DNA of 64,000 bases from Heterobilharzia americana (GCA_944470555.2 OX104127.1:91908708-91972707); one strand, 5' to 3'; positions 1 to 12,994 are shown, numbered from the stretch's first letter. Notes: generated by a model not told the origin, from the letters alone. Program-made: numbers and translations.

Positions 1-204
1 TTACGCAAGCAAATGAAGAGATCACTGTTGAACGCGTGAAAGTATTCCAGGCAGACGAAGGCGGCTGTAGAATAAGGATGTGTAACTAAGAAGTATGGAA
101 GTTTTAATGTCTTCCAGGAGCTTACTCAGTGGATAGACCCGGGAAAATTTTCAGCACCATAGCAGTGATATAAAAAGCTGTCAGTAAGATGAGTAAACCA
201 ACCC

Positions 205-415
205 AACTTGGACTTGGATTGGTTATGGCCAGCCTGAGAACCTACGATGCGCGTTTTGTCCTGTTTGGGACTCACTAGCTGGATGTTTCTGCACCCCAGT
301 GAAGAGCGATGTTGCTCCCACTGAGACTTGAAACTCGCACCCACCGCTTCGGGAACCGTAGCGTCATCCATTATGCCATGGAGGAACTACAGCCACTTCT
401 TGTACGACGAGTATT
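205..415 (-). mobile_element. tRNA-like SINE copy (family G)
   Basis: On the minus strand this reads as a short element with a tRNA-like head (box-B-like stretch in the region 325–345) followed by a body complementary to the segment near 230–300. The body resembles segments at 7140–7185, 7470–7530, 18740–18800, 31160–31215, 37860–37905 and 59830–59875. It has no coding capacity. The grouping is by eye; the SINE class is inferred from the pol III box-like motifs and copy number. Confidence 0.55.
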
Positions 416-1122
416 AGTTATTACTTTTCATTGACATACTTATAATTCTCCGTTGTTTCATCGGAACGAATTGTTTGACCTCTATCGGCATATGGACTCC
501 TACGCGGATACCTTGACACTGCCTGAATGTTAATGATGATAATTTTACTCGGTTGTGGTTAGCAGAAGAATCCAGGACGAGCATTTTGTCCTATTCAGGA
601 CTCATTATTATTAACATTTAGGTGGCATCGAAGCATCCCCATAAGAGCACATATGCCAACAGAGATTGAACAATTCGGTCCAATAAGTGTATCAATAAAT
701 ATTATTAAGTGGGATTTGTTTTCTGTATTATTGAATCATGATCAAATTTATTTGCGAAGAAGACAATGAAAATTTCAGTCACTTCTGTTATAGAGTTTCC
801 TCCTTGCTACAATGATTTACTTGTAAATTTCTGAACCCTTTTGGTTGTATTGCCTGTAACAAGTAGCGATTCAGTTGTTATGTTTTCAAAATGTCAGTTA
901 TGCTAAAGGGTTCTGTCTGGAATTACTAATTACAGATTGTATATTTAATGAAAACATAGAGGTAAAATTTTGACATTTTTTGATCTGATAGCATTCACTT
1001 CATAAGAATCTGTTCTTCAATTTCTTGGTGTTATATATTCCTTTGACTTTTGGACATAATAAACTCTTGATTACCAATAAGTCATACTTATTTAAAATCT
1101 TTAGTAATAGTAACGTACTGGG

Positions 1123-1262
1123 CGTAAAACGTGAAGGTCTTTGATACAATCACTGGTGAGGTCATGGGCTCAAACTGCTGAGGAGTCGCATGCTGAAATG
1201 AAACATGTGTCCAGTGTCCACACGTTTTCAATTATTCTCCAAATGATGTAACTCCATTATGA
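1123..1262 (+). mobile_element. Short interspersed element, family F, single arm
   Basis: A diverged plus-orientation copy of the repeat that forms palindromes at 10.2, 11.5, 13.0, 19.2, 43.6 and 54.4 kb. Recognisable blocks are the 'gaggagtc' segment near 1180 and the tail resembling 'ctccaaatgatgtaactcc' near 1238. No coding capacity. Confidence 0.5.
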
Positions 1263-1428
1263 CAATCACTTGAAATTGGACTTACTTTAACTCTTCGTTT
1301 GCAATAATGGGAAGCTAGAGGAAAGTAGTTTGAAATTAAGATGAAAGTGTCAAATGAATGATAGAAAAATATCTTTTATCAATTGTTTATCTGAGATAGC
1401 CGTAGTTTAGCAGACTATTATTTTATTG

Positions 1429-1557
1429 AGTGATGATTGAAGGTGAGATAGGAATCTGGATAGCGGCCGAATTCGAACCAGCAACCATCAGGTTCGAATC
1501 TTTGGTTTGAATTAGGCTGCCGTCCAGATTTCCATCTCACCTTTAATCATCACCTAG
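1429..1557. repeat. Inverted repeat of a tRNA-like element (family J)
   Basis: The segments 1429–1483 and 1500–1557 are imperfect inverted copies of one another. Each carries a box-B-like 'ttcgaa' core next to a 'ggtgagat' block. The left flank (near 1390–1430) resembles the flank of the family J copy at 25605. Read as RNA it would fold into a hairpin with arms of about 50 nt. Confidence 0.6.
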
Positions 1558-1827
1558 TATGAATTATATCTGGTTATAAACTGAAGATGTTCAGCGAATA
1601 AGCAGGGCTTAATAAATAATACAAAGGATATGATATTCGTCACAGAATTCCTGAGTAATGATTTCAACTATTATTAATGAATACAGATAGTTATAAGAGT
1701 ATAAGAAATTAGATTTATAATTCAATCATAATAAATGAAAGATTTGAAACTTGCATTAAAGCAGTAAAATTGACTTTACAAAGCTACAGTTTTATTATCA
1801 TTTCCCAAAGCTGATTTTTCATCCACT

Positions 1828-2438
1828 TAAGTAAAGCTTGAAGGAAGTAACCTCCTTCACTTATCTAGGAAGCACTGTTTCACTACAGGCGGGACGGACG
1901 AGGACGTCAAAGTCAGAATCGTTCTGCACTCAGCATGCGGAACAAGATACGGATTTTCAACACCAACGTCAAGTCAGTACTCTTGTATGGCTCAGAGACT
2001 TGGCGCGTCACGAAAGGCATTTCCAATAAACTACAGACATTCATCACAACTGCTTACGCTCGCTACTGGAGATCAGATGGCCGAAAGAATAAGCAACAAG
2101 GAACTCTGGGAACGAACCAACCAAGAACCTATCATGCAACAATATGCAGGAAGAAGTGGAGATGGATTGGGCATGCACTGAGAAGGCCGACTGAGGACAT
2201 CACGCGTCAGCCAGTTGCTCGAGTGGAATCCCCATGGGAAGCGACGAGTTGACGTCCGAGTGTGACATGGAGGAGGTCGTGCGAGGAGGAAATGAGAGCT
2301 TGTGGGCTGTCGTGGGACCAGGTTCAAAAGATCTCAGAGAACAGAGGTCACTGGAGACGTGCTACTGAAGCCCTATGTTCCACTAGGAACCCAAGGACTA
2401 ATAATAAATATAATAATAATAAATAATAAGTAAAGCTT
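1828..2438 (+). mobile_element. RTE/SR2-type non-LTR retrotransposon, 3' fragment with TSDs
   Basis: This is a 5'-truncated copy of the C-terminal end of a non-LTR retrotransposon polyprotein. The translated segments 'SFTYLGSTV' near 1851, 'SVLLYGSETWRVTKG' near 1975 and 'RRKW.WIGHALRRP'-like near 2155 are typical of the region downstream of the reverse transcriptase in RTE-type elements. The element ends in a (TAA)-rich tail. A perfect 12-bp direct repeat, taagtaaagctt, flanks it at 1828–1839 and 2427–2438 as a target-site duplication. Compared with the 38.4-kb copy it lacks about 48 nt near 1920 and is frameshifted. It is not functional. Confidence 0.85.
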
Positions 2439-2635
2439 CAATCACTTTGATAGTGAACTTTCTGTATATGAAATGTAAGATACCAGTTCTAAGAAAACTG
2501 TCACATTATGACACCACTCAGTGTTCTATTACATTTACTTTATTCTGTTTTCAGACATATCAGCTAAAAGTATAACTTAAGTATGGCACCATATTTTTGT
2601 CCTTCTTACCAAAATTGTCAGTTATATTGAAATGA

Positions 2636-2757
2636 TGGAGAATATTTGTAGCTCAGGTGGATTATCTTGGTTGTATAGTGTTCTCTGAACTGGGTTGTTT
2701 AATCGTGAAGCTTTCATCGTCTTGTTAGACGACATCATCAGTACTAACTTCAGTATG
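2636..2757 (+). repeat. Interspersed repeat, family I
   Basis: An approximately 120-bp unit starting 'tttgtagctcaggtgga' and ending near 'gacatcatcagtactaac'. Similar copies lie at 4905–4995 and 18130–18255 (minus), 20912–21036 (plus) and 21137–21215 (minus). No open frame is shared between copies. It may be a small SINE or the tail of a larger element; I do not recognise it. Confidence 0.55.
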
Positions 2758-2759
2758 AA

Positions 2760-4595
2760 TTTAAGCATTTCATTTATTTTGAATTATCTGTATGCTGTAT
2801 GCTGACAAGAAAAATTCGTGTAGAAAATTTCTAAATATTCTTACACTGAGTTCATTCTCTGCAGGGATTTACACTAGCTACAAGAAAATCCTTAAAAACA
2901 AGGTATATGGAGTAAGTGTTCACCTTAGTTCATAAATTTCAATATTGGATCAGTTTAGATCAATATTGGGCTGAGCTTTAGACATCTAAGCCTAATAGTC
3001 ACCCTGTTGTTATCTGGTTACTACGATGAAATACAGGGTTCAGTATCCCCTAAATTTTGTAATTTCACACTGTACTACGACTACCAACTCATATTTTCTC
3101 ATCCATCCTTCAATTCATTGCATCCTGCGATAAGGATAGGAAATATCTCTAAAAGTTATTGAAAAACTATAGCCTAATTATTATTTTTCGATTTAACAGT
3201 ATTCCTTGATCAAAGAAAAAAATAATCTCAGAACTATTTAGTTCCTTTTTAAACTACACAACTAAAAAAAATTATCCCATGTTAACTTGATAATAATTCA
3301 CGCGAATTTTATTCATTTGAAAAGAAGAATATTTAAGAACAAAAGTACCCGCATTAAACTGTTCGCAAAGTATTTTCATTTTCCCAAGTTTTCTTTACCC
3401 TTAACCCCTTCTGAACTGGTTGGTAACATCTTTATTCTAGACTGGTATTTATAATATTTAGACTGAGGGTGTCAACTAGCCAATTATTTAACTAAACAAT
3501 AGATAACTGGTTAGGTAATAGTAACACACGGTACATAGTAACGTGTAGTAAGTAAGAGAAAAAAAAGGTGATATCCCTACAACCGTTTTTTTTTTATCAA
3601 GGGTAATGAACTGAAAGAAAATATTCTATTTCACGAAACAAAAGAATTAAGATAATCTGACAGAACTAAGGTGGCAATAGTCGATTAGATACGGCTTCTC
3701 TTAAATAACATAATGCGTGGATACACATATTCATACACTCAAACATTAAAGTATAGCCAATAAATGTACGTGACCAGTTACACATGTTCAGAATCATAAC
3801 TTTCAAACATTCAACATATTTATTTATTCGTGGTTTAAATTCATAGGTCAAGTTTAAAACCATTATTACATTCCCATACAAGAATGAGACAACTATACAG
3901 CATAATAACTATAGCCTCTTCTTGTATTAGGCTTGAACAGTCGAAATGAATAAGAATGTCTCATTTGTGTACGTTATCCCGTATAAAGTGTGTAAATTTG
4001 CATACAATACATCAGTATAGGTTGAAAGTAAGCTAGTATAAATGGAAAATGCCTAAATTCCATTCTTACACCTGTAAATAGACGCATGAAGTTTGATAAA
4101 ATCGGTTTCTTGCAAAATTGTAAAAAGCCTCTTTATAAATTTTTCCTCGTATCCAACATTAAAGATAGAATGTGTCACTGATTAGTCAGTCCTTCTGACC
4201 TCTAAAATGTGACCTTAAGTGAGGCGGTTAATGTTAAATGATCAAAGCCTTTTCCTGCGTACAAACAGGTGAATCCTTTTTTCATCACCTGGAAAAAGGA
4301 TAACTAGCCCTCCAATTAACCGATTTGTTTGGATATTGAGCATTCAATACAATTTTGTAATAATTATAACTTAATATCACTTTTACCGAATACATATGGT
4401 AAGATGGAAAGCCTAGTCATGAGTGCGGCAATAAATAGTACCCATAAATTCAATACAATTAAAAAAATTGAACGCTTTCTGACAGTTTAAACTTATTTTA
4501 TCTCCTCAATTTTATACAAACTACGTCTGATAACTCCAGGGAACTATGATCCTAGCGATAGTCGAACTATATAGCTCTGCATCAAATTCGGATAT
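2760..4595. other. Intergenic, nothing recognised
   Basis: AT-rich sequence with only short spurious frames. I see no coding exon with convincing splice sites, no RNA gene and no copy of the repeats described elsewhere in this window. Confidence 0.5.
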
Positions 4596-4599
4596 ACCT

Positions 4600-4720
4600 T
4601 CATTAGTGCTACAGGTACATCCAGCTGACGAGTCCCAAATGGAAGAAATGCGCATCCCGGATTCCAATGCTAGCCACTGCCCATTATTACTATATACCTT
4701 CATTACTTGTTTAGCTTCCC
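4600..4720 (+). mobile_element. Family G SINE fragment
   Basis: Contains the 'catccagctgacgagtccc' block and the '.gcgcatcc.ggattcc' block shared with the body of the family G copies. The tRNA-like head is missing, so this is a 5'-truncated fragment. Confidence 0.5.
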
Positions 4721-4904
4721 TACATGACCATGATATGTGCACTAATCAGTCACTGCATGCCGGTGTTCATTAATTTATATGGAATCCGGAGGTGGAATAC
4801 AACAATCAAAGGAAACAATCAGTCAGGGCTAGGTACATAATCACTCACGGAGAAATACTGACATCTCGCTTCAAACTCAAATTAGTGCCAAAGATATCCT
4901 CCAG

Positions 4905-4995
4905 AAAGGCGATGAAAGCTCTATGACTGAACAATCCAGCTCAGAGAACACAACACAACCAAGACCATCTACCTGGGTTACAAATATTCCCCAAA
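4905..4995 (-). repeat. Interspersed repeat, family I
   Basis: Minus-orientation copy containing 'ccagctcagagaacacaac', the complement of the family I core, and ending near 'gggttacaaatattcccc'. Diverged by a few bases from the 2636 copy. Confidence 0.5.
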
Positions 4996-4999
4996 AAGG

Positions 5000-7085
5000 A
5001 ACTTTTTATATGAGTATATGCTCATTGTCAACTCTGACTGTAGTGTGTCAAACACAGTGACTTATACCACAAATATAAAAAAGTACAAGTAAACAGCTTG
5101 TCTGTAAACTGTTCAAATAAATCAAAATTCATTACTAAACGAGTACACCTCAACAACGTACTGGGATGATAGACTTGTTTTAAAAGAAAATCTGTGTAGA
5201 TATTACATTCTAGCTGAGGACTCACAAACTATTCAGCCTGGTGCTTTACTAGCTAGCTAACCAAGCCTAGCAAACTATCATCAGAGTACTGATTCAGATT
5301 TATTGACTGAGTGCATCAATGATTTCATGAGTTTGCTAGCTTTCTTGAGCCTCATTACTTTAGTATCCAGTCACCAGTCAAATATGCTCACGAACAGTAT
5401 CCAGTTAAACCACTGGAATGTAAAAATAAGACTACCTACATTCCCAATTTCTGAGCATCTAGTTAATTCGGGATATCTGGCTACTATTAGTAAGTCGTTC
5501 AATATCCCCTATAAGGTCCGATCATTTTGTTCAAAAGTAATGAAAGAAGGATAGTTGTACACAACAGAAACATTGACAATCCATGGATAAAAGCTTTTGG
5601 CTATATGTTAATAGGGATCTTTGTCATTTCTTTTCGGCATAAACTTAAAAAGCATCCTATTAGTTTTTTCAGTTCGTTATTCGTTTTTTTTTGATATTTT
5701 CACGAAAAGTCATTGCATCAATTACTCATCATTCTTTTCGTATTTCTATCCGTAACTTTTCCACACTCTTCTCTGTCTTGAACAATATCTCATACATCCT
5801 TTCTAGTGCTATTTTAACTGTTCTCCAGTCGTCAGACGTTGACAGGATGCTTTTTTAAATTTTTCTAGCTTACAAATTACACACTGGCAAACGTGGAACT
5901 TTGAAAAGAAATTCATCGAAAAGGTTATCTTCTTCATTACAAACATTTTTTTTATTCTTTTCTAAGACAAAGTACTGTCTATAACTTTCATAAAATGAGA
6001 AGCAAAAGTTCACACCTCTCTACATCATGGCTGAAATCAACTGAGAAGTAGAAATATCCACCTTAAAATATTTCACTGGTGCTTAACCATTAATTTTGAA
6101 AATAGATAATCATTGACGATTATTATTGGCATGTAGGTAGACAGTTATCATGAACAACGAAAAGTTGGCTATATTTTAGGATAGAGTGGCACCTAATTTG
6201 CAATACAAGAGCATATATTTATGGATTTCTAGCATACAAGGCAAATATAAGCGTTAAAATGATCTAATATACTTCAAATTCAACAACATTCATGGTAAAA
6301 TCAACTTCTGTAACATAATTTGCATTAACAAGTCTCAATAAAAATACCGATAATCATAAATTCAAAGTTTAGCCATAGATACTTCATCTTTAGTCTTTAT
6401 AAAAATATATTTTAAAATAATCCCAATGTGTTTAAAAAATCAAAACAAGTTTTTTATGAACATGTCTCTGTGTAATCCACAGCTTCCTTAGCAGAATACA
6501 TTAGGATAATAATAATGGTTAAATCAGATTCGGTGCTGAACTTTTTCAAGGACATCCGTATAACCTGTGATGTGGATGTTCATGAAACTTTAGACTATTT
6601 GAATATGTGGTAAACTTGGAAGGTAGAGGATATCAACGTTTGAAAGAAATATTCTTCTTTCCAATTTCTACGCTTTACAAGTATGCCTAATTGGTTTCAC
6701 AATTAGTTAGGTGACATGGTAAATTGTTTGTAAACAGGTAAGTGGATATATGATTACAATCAAAGAGAAAAGAAGAGATTAGAAGATAGTCGTTTGGTAA
6801 AAAAAGATTATCCAAACTACATATGATTTTGTGTAGAATTTTAACTTGAATACTTCACTCCTGTACAACAATCAAGTATATCATAGTTTAAGTGAACGTA
6901 ATACGAAAATATATTATTTGTAAGATATTATTTGATAGGTTGGTTTATGGAAAATCTGTTGCAGTTGATTACTTGTCTGTGACTAATGACTAAACAGTAT
7001 CTTAGTCTTATTGATTGTATTATACCACCCTTAATCTAATCTAATTGATCGGTCTCAATTGATATATGGGTTTCTGCGCAGATGT
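5000..7085. other. Intergenic, nothing recognised
   Basis: AT-rich sequence. The longest open frame (about 83 codons near 5303) has no recognisable domain and no supported splice sites. No repeat family identified here is present. Confidence 0.45.
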
Positions 7086-7089
7086 CCTG

Positions 7090-7240
7090 ATATTGTCTGT
7101 GTTTTTAATTATATAGTAATGATGGATAGTGGCTAGCAGTGGAACCAAGGATGCGCATTTCATCCTATTTGCGACTCGCCAGCTGGATATACCTTCTAGC
7201 CACTATCCATCATTACTATAAAATTAAAAACTCATACAAT
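7090..7240. repeat. Inverted repeat containing a family G fragment
   Basis: A perfect 23-bp inverted repeat, 7114–7136 against 7196–7218, extends imperfectly outward to about 7091 and 7240. The 59-bp loop holds a family G body segment. The same 'ccactatccatcattact' string recurs in direct orientation near 7517, at the end of the next family G copy. Confidence 0.75.
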
Positions 7241-7344
7241 ATCGAGGCATCCGTGCAGGAGTCCATGTGCCTAAAGAGACCTATCGATTCAGTCCAATCA
7301 GCGACGGTATAATACAAGCAACAACACTAAAACTATACCCATCA

Positions 7345-7545
7345 CACAAGAAGTGGCTATCGTGGCACGATGGTTTAGTGGATAACACTCTGGCATTTGA
7401 GGTGACTAATCTGGAGTTCGAATCCCGCTGGGAACAACATCTTCCACTGAGAGTGAGATATATCCGGATGACGATTCCCAAATAGGACAAAATAAGCATC
7501 CTGGATTCCCCTGCCATCCACTATCCATCATTACTTAACACTATC
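7345..7545 (+). mobile_element. tRNA-like SINE copy (family G), best-preserved head
   Basis: Box-A-like tggtttagtggataac lies at 7371–7386 and box-B-like gagttcgaatcc at 7414–7425, the spacing expected in a tRNA-derived pol III promoter. The body continues with the 'cccaaataggac' block and ends near 'ctatccatcattact'. The flanks do not pair into an acceptor stem, so this is a SINE head and not a tRNA gene. Confidence 0.65.
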
Positions 7546-7549
7546 TTGT

Positions 7550-10165
7550 TGTTTACCTGTATGTATCTACCAGGTTTTCATTAAAGTCAAAGGCTAAGAA
7601 ATTCAGACAACATGATGTATTGTGTGTTTTGCTACACGTAAAGTTTTGAAGGTAAATTTCTATTTGTTGGCACTTAACAATTAGGCACACATGAAAAAAA
7701 GATACTCTTTAACCAGTGATGCAGCCATAAGTGCTACGCTGTAATCCCACTGTGGTGACAACTTAGACAGTAGAACAAAAATACATCATAATGTGAGTTC
7801 AGTAATCAGTGCGGATGGACACCAAAGAGTCATAAATCGACTCCTCACAAAGGTTATGAATGCGCACCGTTGGGTAGGCTCATACAGCAAAGAACAAGAA
7901 TGATGGAGATTATTTGACAAAGATTACTATACAACTCCGTGGTCTGCGGTAACTCCAGGTAAATCACCTTCGAAACTAGTGGGTAAATTGACCTCTGGTC
8001 TAATTTTTTGTTCAGAATATTCCTGTTATTAAAGCTGTTGAGGAAATTTAAGTGGTTCGTTGCTTGAAGAACCCTGACCAACAGGTGAGTTAATTGTGAA
8101 GATGTTCCAGAAACCACGAAAGATTGAGAGCAGCCCAACAATTATTGATTTCATGCAGCAGGTATTATCTCCGGTAAGTGGTTATTGTCAAATTGAAATT
8201 CAGCATCAAATATCCTTATCGAGCTGTTGCTGCAAACAGAAAAAAAGAAGAATGAACAAATATGAAAAATGAATTTACCACGCAATCCAACTTGGAGAAG
8301 AAAGAAGTCTCCATCCTTCTAGACCTATTCGAACTTTATATACACCTTCATATACGCATATGGAAACAACTACATAGTTTTTCCATAATAGGGTTCATAA
8401 AACTTTTTATATCTTGACTGTTTACTAGTAGATTTGAGAGGAAAACGTTTACGTTAGGTGCATTATGCTGAAGAAGGGAATCAATACTCACACCTTTGAT
8501 CCAAAAGCTGATGCAAAAATAATTTCTTACACGGTTTAAGGGTCATTTATTCGATCCCCATTTCAGTCCGTTTGCGATCATATCTATGTCTATTACTTAT
8601 CACCAAGAGAAAGAGTCAACGTTTCAAAAAGAAACTAAACAGTTTCAAACATTTTACATTTTTCTAGTACATGAGAATAACCTTCACCTTATCTAAGTGA
8701 TGAACGGAAGGGATTATGATAGCACACTGTAAATTGATACTAAACTGTCTTGAAAGTCTAGTCTGTACAGATACTGACATAAAAAGTACTAGAAAACAAT
8801 ATAATATCTTATGTCTTAACCTTACATTACAGATAGTATTAAAAAAAGAAGAGAAGAGAAATCTACTTAATCATGACTGACTGAAATATGATCATCATGT
8901 AAAAGTGAACACAAGGAAACAGAATGCGGGTAACTGAGCTGTGAAATGTGTCTGTTTTTACTTGGCTTAATTCTGTCCTATTGCAAGTGTTAACCACTTG
9001 CTTAGTTGACAACTAATGATAATTATGTCAATGTGTTGTTGGATGACTCCTAATACAGCTATCAGTAAGTTTATGTACCGAAAATAGCTCATCGAAGATA
9101 ACTATAACTAAACTATAAAAAAAAAATTAAGTTGAATATCTTTTGGCTAAATCATTTGTGTAACCGACATTTCGACATTGTAATATTGTTTGACAAAAAA
9201 CCGGAGATTAAAAGTTAGATGATTTTTTAAAACAAAAAATTAATATTGAACTTCTCTTTTGATTAATTAATCCTTTAAAGGGATTAATTAATCACTTTTT
9301 CGTTGAATAACAAATACAAAGTGTAAGTCAGGTAATGGTATTTATTAAATCAGTAATTTAATGACACTTATTTCTTATTGATAAATTCTGCACGTGCCAT
9401 TTTGATGGGTTTACATTTTTCCTAATAATTTATTTTATTGAAACATTGAAAATGCCTAAATAACTGTTAGTATTAAAAGATAAATTCAGTCATAGTAGAA
9501 TTGGAGCCAATGATCTCTAGATTATCATTACGACAAAGTGTTGACTATACAGTTCAAGTGAGAATTAGGTTTATTTCAGGTGTTCAATGTTTTACTCAAA
9601 TATTATGTAATTGGGAAACACTTAGTAGGAGATTCCATTTTAACTTGATTTTAATGATCAAATTGTTAGTTAAAATATCAAATTCCTCTTCACTTTGCAA
9701 CTGGACTGAAAAAGCGAATCTTTTAATAGAATATGTGGTCTTCACGCATCTTAGAAACATTACCAGCAGTGGTACAGAATCTAACGTTTATTGGGAACTA
9801 GCACTTTAGTTAATCGAATGTTGATCTGCTATAGAACTTGTTAGTCACAGGACACCTAAAGAGCGGGCGTCTTCAACAGGTTTCCCCTTTGACAGAGTCT
9901 GATTACTGCAAGTTTGGAGTTCTTAACAAAGAAATATGACCAACTAGTGTAGTATATAGTGATGATTATACTCTGAATGTGTCCGAAACCCTTTGAAGTG
10001 GTACTGGTCGTCGAATATATTTATTGAAAGAGAGCTCTGAGCAGACGAGGCTTCAAAATTATGAGATTGGTTAATCTGGAATTAAAACGCAATTAACACT
10101 AGGAACTGAATCAGTATTTATTCAGTTTGTTTCAAAATGATACACCGTAAAGAAATTTTGATCAA
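7550..10165. other. Intergenic, no gene recognised
   Basis: No conserved coding segment. An open frame of about 102 codons at 9501–9809 on the plus strand matches no family I know and lacks supporting context. The only structural feature is the palindrome at 9261–9293. Confidence 0.45.
9261..9293. repeat. Near-perfect 33-nt palindrome
   Basis: The strings gattaattaatcc and gggattaattaatc flank a short tttaaa-type centre. There is one unpaired base between the arms. Confidence 0.7.
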
Positions 10166-10169
10166 ATGA

Positions 10170-10870
10170 AGCCAAGAAGATATTCATCATGAACTGACAT
10201 CAGATGGAGAAACATTGAAAACCTGAGGCCACTGCACAGCCACTCTATCCTCGTATGGGACTCTTCAACAGTACCCACCCACGAACCCGTCCTCCAGCGA
10301 TCGAACACGCCACCTTCAAGTTCCATGGCAAGCATGTTAACATTGAGCCACTGCCTCACAATCCGATTGTCCATATTTCCAACTTCTGTCAGTTCACAAG
10401 ATAGTGTGACCATCATCCAGTATCATCGTTCAGTATTTGTCATCATGGCCACCTGGTTTGCCCGATTAGTCATGACTTCTGATTGGAACTTCGAGAATCA
10501 CCCCTCGAATCCTGTCAATGACGAACACTAGTTCAATTGAATTTGAGGGTTTGTGGGGACTTAGACATTTTTCAAGTTGATGGTCATGATGACAAATACT
10601 GAACGATGATACTGGATGATGGTCATAGTATCTTGTGAACTGACAGAAGTTTGAAATATGAACAATCGGATTGTGAGGCAGTGGCTCAATGTTAACATGC
10701 TTGCCATGGAACTTGAAGGTGGCGTGTTCGATCGCTGGAGGACGGGTTCGTGGGTGGGTACTGTTGAAGAGTCCCATACGAGGATAGAGTGGCTGTGCAG
10801 TGCTCTTAGGTTTCCAATGTTTCTCCAACTGATGTCATTCCATGATGAATATCAACTTGAAAAATATCTA
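10170..10870. mobile_element. Palindromic family F composite (head-to-head short elements)
   Basis: Two copies of family F in opposite orientation, left arm about 10174–10430 and right arm about 10610–10866, are joined by a spacer at about 10440–10600. Each arm carries a tRNA-like head (block 'gtggctcaatgttaac' on the right arm, its complement on the left), with the heads facing the centre. The region from about 10210 to 10800 is almost identical, in inverse orientation, to about 19381–19897. Long frames across it exist in all directions because it is palindromic; none looks coding. It could be a SINE dimer or a foldback element with long inverted repeats. Confidence 0.75.
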
Positions 10871-11483
10871 AATCCCAACAAACCACCGAATTCAAAGAAA
10901 GTCACTTCTAAACTGAACAGAACTATAAGTTTATGCGAATATTATCGCAGTGTCATTATTTTCCTTTGTTATTCTTTCTAGATTGAAATTTTCATGTCAC
11001 TTGAAGTGAACCTGATTGCATCCAAAGCTTTCAGAGACAAGACTGATTTCATTATTCCTGTCTAATTAGATCAACATCGCCCAGGAAGGTGATAAAATCC
11101 GTTTGGTACATAAACCTTCCTAATTCTTACTCGAGACATTTGAGCTATGGAATTTATGCCTCTGTCAAGTTGAAATACTTTGTGCTCCTACTGATTCCAT
11201 TCAAAAGGTTGTCAGCTTAGGACAGTTCAATAGTGCGGTTGACTGTGCTGTCTAAAATCTTTGAAAAGTGTTATTGCAAATATCCTCGATTGGAATTATG
11301 GATAGTGTGACGAAACTGAAAATTCGTTTGAAACTCCACTTCAATACACTCCTGCCTCCAGCCTTATGGTAATCCACCGAATATATTTTCATCTCGTAAA
11401 CCTCACTAAGATGCATTTCTAAGAAAACTCAATTCATTGTTACTCTGCGGACATAATTATAAGTATTCTACTGAACAATATTC

Positions 11484-12165
11484 AAGTTGTTGTTCATCAT
11501 AGACTGGCATCAGTTGGAGAAACAAAGGAAACCCGGAAGCACCAGACAGATATTTCGTCCTGGTGTGGGACTCATCAGCAGTGCACACCGACGACCCCGC
11601 CAAGGATCAAACCCGCTACCTTCAGGTCCCGTGGCCAGCACGTCACCATTGAGCTACTAGGTCAGAATCCAGTCGTTCATATTTCCAACTTCTCTTAGCT
11701 CACGATATAGCGCAACCGCCACCCAATGTCATCGTTGAGTAACTGTCCTTAAGACCATTAGGCTTTGCCTTCACCGGTCGCGACTTCTCATTGGAACTTG
11801 GGGAATACTTCTCGAAGTTAGTCACCAGTGACCACCAGTTCAATTGAATTTTGAGGGAGTTGTGGAGATTTGGATATATTTCAAGTTGTCATTCGTCGTA
11901 GACTGGCATCAGTAGGTTGCGCTATATCGTGAGCTAATAGAAGTTGGAAATGTGAACAGTTGAATTCCGACCCAGTGGCTCAACGGCAACGTGCTGGCCA
12001 CGAAGCCTGAAGGTCACGGTTTTGATTCCCGGTGGGGTCGTGGATGCGCCCTGCTGAGGAGTCCCGTACTAGGACGAAACAGCTGTCCAGTGCTCTCAAG
12101 TTTTCAATGTTCCTCCAGTTGATATCAATCTACGATGGATAACAACTTGAAATATTTCGAAATTC
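11484..12165. mobile_element. Palindromic family F composite
   Basis: Same layout as the 10.2-kb copy but clearly diverged. The left arm begins 'ttcaagttgttgttcatcat', the spacer holds the 'cttctcattggaacttggg' block, and the right arm carries 'cccagtggctcaacggcaac' and 'ggttttgattcccggtgggg' as tRNA-like boxes. The internal junction near 11838 starts with 'gttcaattgaattttgaggg', the inverse of the outer tail seen after the right arm of other copies. Confidence 0.72.
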
Positions 12166-12994
12166 CCACAACTCACTCAAAAATTCAACTGAATAATATT
12201 CCACAATTTTTATTCCGGATGACTCCATAACCGGTATTTTATACTATCGTCTGTGAAAGTCCAGGAATGAACAAGCCAGTGAACGCTACTGACAGGTATG
12301 AGAGATTTCAAGTTTTTCTGTAAATTAGTTTTCAGTATCATTAAATTACACAACAACTTTACGAGCCTTATGTATACATATGGTTTCTTTAGTTTTCCGA
12401 AGTCAAACTTTAATGGTGCTTCAATCCAAAATGCTCTTCAGTCTAGGGGAAAAGATTAACGAAGTGCTTTTTAAAAACTTACACCATCATACAGAGGTGA
12501 TAGATTTTAAAGTTATGTTTAAAATTTATGTTTATTCAATAAAGTTAACAAAAACTCAGAGAAAATAGTCCAAATACATATTCTGCTCCTCCCAGCCATC
12601 AAATGGAATGTGAAAATTCAGCCTAATGTAATGGTTCATTCCGAATTCTAGAGAGAACCCTTACATAACAGTCCAGAGAACTTCTTTTATGCAGCTAACT
12701 TAATAGACTCAATATTCGTTTATTCAAGGCAATCATTTTTATGCTTTTTTTCTAAATCATTCAAGCCGTCTTACTTACTAGTAGAATAATCCATATTTTC
12801 TGGTAGCTAAATATTCTCATCATCAAGAGCATTTCTTCGTGTAAATTCAGGAATGAAGACATAAATATAACTGTAAAGATTTGAAATAAATTGGTTAAAC
12901 GTGAAACTTTGATTGGTTTCTGTATTCTCCTTGACTCTGCTTTTCTCTGAATTAAATCTCTTGTTCACTTTGGAGGTCTATGGGAGATTGATTT

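Noticed and set aside
7360..7430. Possible tRNA gene on the plus strand
   Set aside because: tRNA-like boxes but no acceptor stem; continues directly into the family G body.
10466..10828. 120-codon minus-strand open frame and its twin at 19.4 kb
   Set aside because: Both run through palindromic family F composites, including tRNA-like boxes and spacer. They are shared because the DNA is duplicated, not because of protein conservation.
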